Positions 5,851-7,862 of a DNA stretch of 7,862 nt are shown one piece after another. The position numbers were made by a program, and so were the translations under genes. Under the pieces are notes generated by a model. The model saw only the letters and a list, made by a program, of their open reading frames with translations, was not told where the DNA came from and made no database searches. Source of the stretch: Pseudomonadota bacterium (GTDB lineage: Bacteria; Myxococcota_A; Polyangia; Polyangiales; Polyangiaceae); NCBI GenBank assembly GCA_023411445.1, contig JAEYOT010000077.1, positions 1 to 7,862 on the forward strand, given 5' to 3'. Numbering within the stretch: position 1 is the first letter of the stretch; each line of letters starts with the position of its first letter.

Positions 5851-7862
5851 GTGTCAGCTTCGCTCTCTCCAGGTAACTTCGGTCGCGATGAGAACGACTG
5901 GTTTGGTGGTCGTGACCAGGACGCCGAGGAGGCAGCGAGCAAGAGCTTGGCCGCGACCGCGGCGCGCATCGTGGGCGCCAAGCCCTTCCCGGTCGCCGCG
6001 AAGCGGCTGGAAGAGCTGACGCGCACGTCCAACGCGCGCATCGAGCAGGTGGTGTTGGTGCTGGAGAGCGACCCTGCGCTCTCCGCTCGCCTGCTGCGCC
6101 TGGTCAACTCCGCGGGCTACGGCCTGAAGGTGCGCTGTACCTCCGTGCGCCACGCGGCGGTGCTGGTCGGTACGCGCCGGCTCAACCAGGTGGCGACCAC
6201 GGCGGCGATCCTGGACCTGTTCGAGAGCAGCAACACGCTGGCTGCCGAGCTGCTCGAGCACGCGGCCATCGTCGGCTCGCTGTGTCGCTACTTGGCCGTG
6301 CACCTCGGCTTGCCGCACGATGAGCTGTTCACGTGCGGCTTCTTGCATGACATCGGCAAGATCATGCTGCTCGACACCGAGCGCGAGATCTACCCAGCGC
6401 TCTTGCGCGAGTTTGGCGGCAACGCCGACAGCGTCCACGAGCACGAGCGGCGGGTGTTCGGCTTCGACCACGCCACGCTCGGCGCGCACGTGCTGACGGC
6501 GTGGAACATCCCCGAGCCGGTGCCGAAGGTCATCGCCTGGCATCACCAGCCGGCGCGCGCGATGCAGGACAGCTTGCTGTCCGCGATGGTGCAGACCCTG
6601 CGCCTGGCGGATCTGCTCGCCTACGAGCTCGGTCGGCGCAACGAGCAGGAGGGCATCCACCTGGTCGCCGAGAGCGAGGCCGCGCAGTACCTGGACATCT
6701 CGGAGCCGCAGCTGTCGGCCATGTGGGCCGATTTGATCAGCCTGCGGGAGCGCAGCAAGGCGCGCTCGCACGGCGAGACGGATCTGGAAGTGGCGGATCC
6801 TCGGCAAGAGGTGCCGCAGTCGCTGCGGCCGCGCGGGCCGCTCTCGCTCTCGCCCCGCTCGCTGCGCCCGTCGGTGGCGCCGACCCGCGGCTCGCTGTTG
6901 CCGACGGACTCCGACCCGCCCGGCTCCGTCCGCCCCGAGCCGGCCAAGAAGGACGTGCCGCAGCGGCTATCCTGCGTGGTGTGCGGCACCGGCAGCTACG
7001 GCAACGTGTGCCAGGCGTGCGGCGGTCACGTGTGCCCGAATCATCAAGTCGGTAGCGACGAGTGGTGCTCGCTGTGCGAGGACGAGTTCGCCGAGTTCAA
7101 GACTACCTACCGCTTGCCGCCCAGCGCGCTCACGGGCGCGGCCGCCGTGGTGGCGGTGTCGCTGATCGGCTCGCTAGTCAGCGCTTGGTCGGCGGGTAAC
7201 ACCGGTTTGACGGCGCTCTTGGCGCCGCTGCTGCTGTCGGTGGTGTGGGCCATCGTGCTGCCGATCGCGTCCAAGCTGTGGGTCAAGCTGCGCTTCATGC
7301 GCGGGCTCGCGCCGCGCACGCCGCCGCAGCCGAGCATCGACACGCCCGGCGAGGAGCTGCGCGCGGAGGGCCGCGACGTCCTCGGTAGCGACGCCAAGAT
7401 GGAGCTGCCGTCGATGCCCAGCGTGATCCCGGACTACGACCGCACCACGCTGCACAACTCGGTGGCGCCGCCGATCGAGCCGTTCGCAGCTGGGCTCATC
7501 GGCATGCTGCCGCCCGCGCAGGCGCGCGTCACCGCCTCGGAGCCGCCGTCCAGCGCGCGCGCCCCGACGGTGATTCGGGTGGACGCGCCCAGCCTGTCAC
7601 AGGCGGCGATCAGCCTGGCGCCGCGCGTCGACTCGGTGCCGCCCGGCCACGAAAGTCAATTCTCCGAGCGAGCGCGCCGCGCCTTGATGGGCGAGCGCGA
7701 GCCCGAGCCGGACAGCTCGCGCGAGCACATCTCCAGCGTGATGCCGACGGCGGCTGCCGTTCCGAACACGATGCCGTCGATGCCGGCGGACGCAAACGTG
7801 CCCAACATTGCGCTGGGCCCGGAAGCTCTGGCGACGCCCGCTCCTCAAGGCATGATGACACC
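5851..7862 (+). CDS. HDOD-domain protein with zinc-binding module and membrane hairpin (partial at the right edge)
   Basis: The frame is open from GTG 5851 to the window end, giving at least 670 residues with no stop. The start has purine-rich AAAAGG 8 nt upstream, and an in-frame TGA at 5830-5832 rules out a longer N terminus. Residues about 35-300 form an HDOD domain: SDPALSARLLRLVNSAGYG (73-91), GFLHDIGK (163-170) and GFDHATLGAHVL to IAWHH (204-232). HDOD proteins are mostly regulatory, and many take part in two-component, second-messenger or motility signalling. A Ser/Pro/Arg-rich linker (about 318-370) follows. Next come four metal-ligand pairs: C375/C378, C387/C390, C395/H398 and C406/C409, suggesting one or two bound zinc ions. 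Two hydrophobic helices (about 427-447 and 453-474) would make a membrane hairpin, and a low-complexity Pro/Ser/Ala-rich tail runs past the edge. The 37-bp gap after fliW suggests co-transcription and a link to motility control. The exact role is unknown. Confidence 0.88.
   Translation, partial: MSASLSPGNFGRDENDWFGGRDQDAEEAASKSLAATAARIVGAKPFPVAAKRLEELTRTSNARIEQVVLVLESDPALSARLLRLVNSAGYGLKVRCTSVRHAAVLVGTRRLNQVATTAAILDLFESSNTLAAELLEHAAIVGSLCRYLAVHLGLPHDELFTCGFLHDIGKIMLLDTEREIYPALLREFGGNADSVHEHERRVFGFDHATLGAHVLTAWNIPEPVPKVIAWHHQPARAMQDSLLSAMVQTLRLADLLAYELGRRNEQEGIHLVAESEAAQYLDISEPQLSAMWADLISLRERSKARSHGETDLEVADPRQEVPQSLRPRGPLSLSPRSLRPSVAPTRGSLLPTDSDPPGSVRPEPAKKDVPQRLSCVVCGTGSYGNVCQACGGHVCPNHQVGSDEWCSLCEDEFAEFKTTYRLPPSALTGAAAVVAVSLIGSLVSAWSAGNTGLTALLAPLLLSVVWAIVLPIASKLWVKLRFMRGLAPRTPPQPSIDTPGEELRAEGRDVLGSDAKMELPSMPSVIPDYDRTTLHNSVAPPIEPFAAGLIGMLPPAQARVTASEPPSSARAPTVIRVDAPSLSQAAISLAPRVDSVPPGHESQFSERARRALMGEREPEPDSSREHISSVMPTAAAVPNTMPSMPADANVPNIALGPEALATPAPQGMMT

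Noticed and set aside
5854..6807. A 317-codon minus-strand open frame opposite the HDOD gene
   Set aside because: It is opposite a clear HDOD domain and shows no recognisable motif; its composition is typical of an antisense shadow.

Overview
This window is a compact, GC-rich flagellar locus. It holds the export-gate gene flhA, the GTPase gene flhF, the flagellar sigma factor gene fliA (sigma-28) and the flagellin-binding regulator gene fliW. Next comes a large HDOD-domain gene that runs off the right edge. On the left are the last 28 codons of an unidentified gene and a convergent gene for a predicted secreted protein. Three traits suggest a Myxococcota/Polyangia-like or other deltaproteobacterial-type genome: strong G/C preference at third codon positions, a long Pro/Ser/Ala-rich membrane-associated HDOD protein, and a secreted protein with propeller-like 'DVW..G..GVY' repeats. 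This placement is an inference from style, not a database match.

Layout. Positions 1-87 (+) are the 3' end of an unidentified CDS. Positions 90-992 (-) encode the predicted exported protein, whose stop lies 2 bp from the previous stop. Positions 993-1124 are a divergent regulatory region holding a near-consensus sigma-54 promoter directed at flhA. flhA (1125-3224), flhF (3289-4434) and fliA (about 4454-5176) are co-directional with gaps of 64 and 19 bp, so they are probably one operon. Positions 5177-5327 are a second regulatory region with several short palindromes and a second near-consensus sigma-54 promoter in front of fliW (5328-5813). The HDOD gene begins 37 bp after fliW and is probably co-transcribed.

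How the parts could work together. Sigma-54 with an enhancer-binding activator (not in this window) would switch on both flhA-flhF-fliA and fliW-HDOD. FlhA builds the export gate, FlhF helps place or number the flagella, FliA would drive late (class III) genes such as flagellin, and FliW would couple flagellin level to translation control. Two customary partners are missing from their usual places: flhG (MinD-like) after flhF, and csrA after fliW. The least described item is the last gene. It joins an HDOD domain to a four-pair Cys/His zinc-binding module, a two-helix membrane hairpin and a long disordered tail. I see no RNA genes, CRISPR arrays, insertion sequences or convincing intrinsic terminators.
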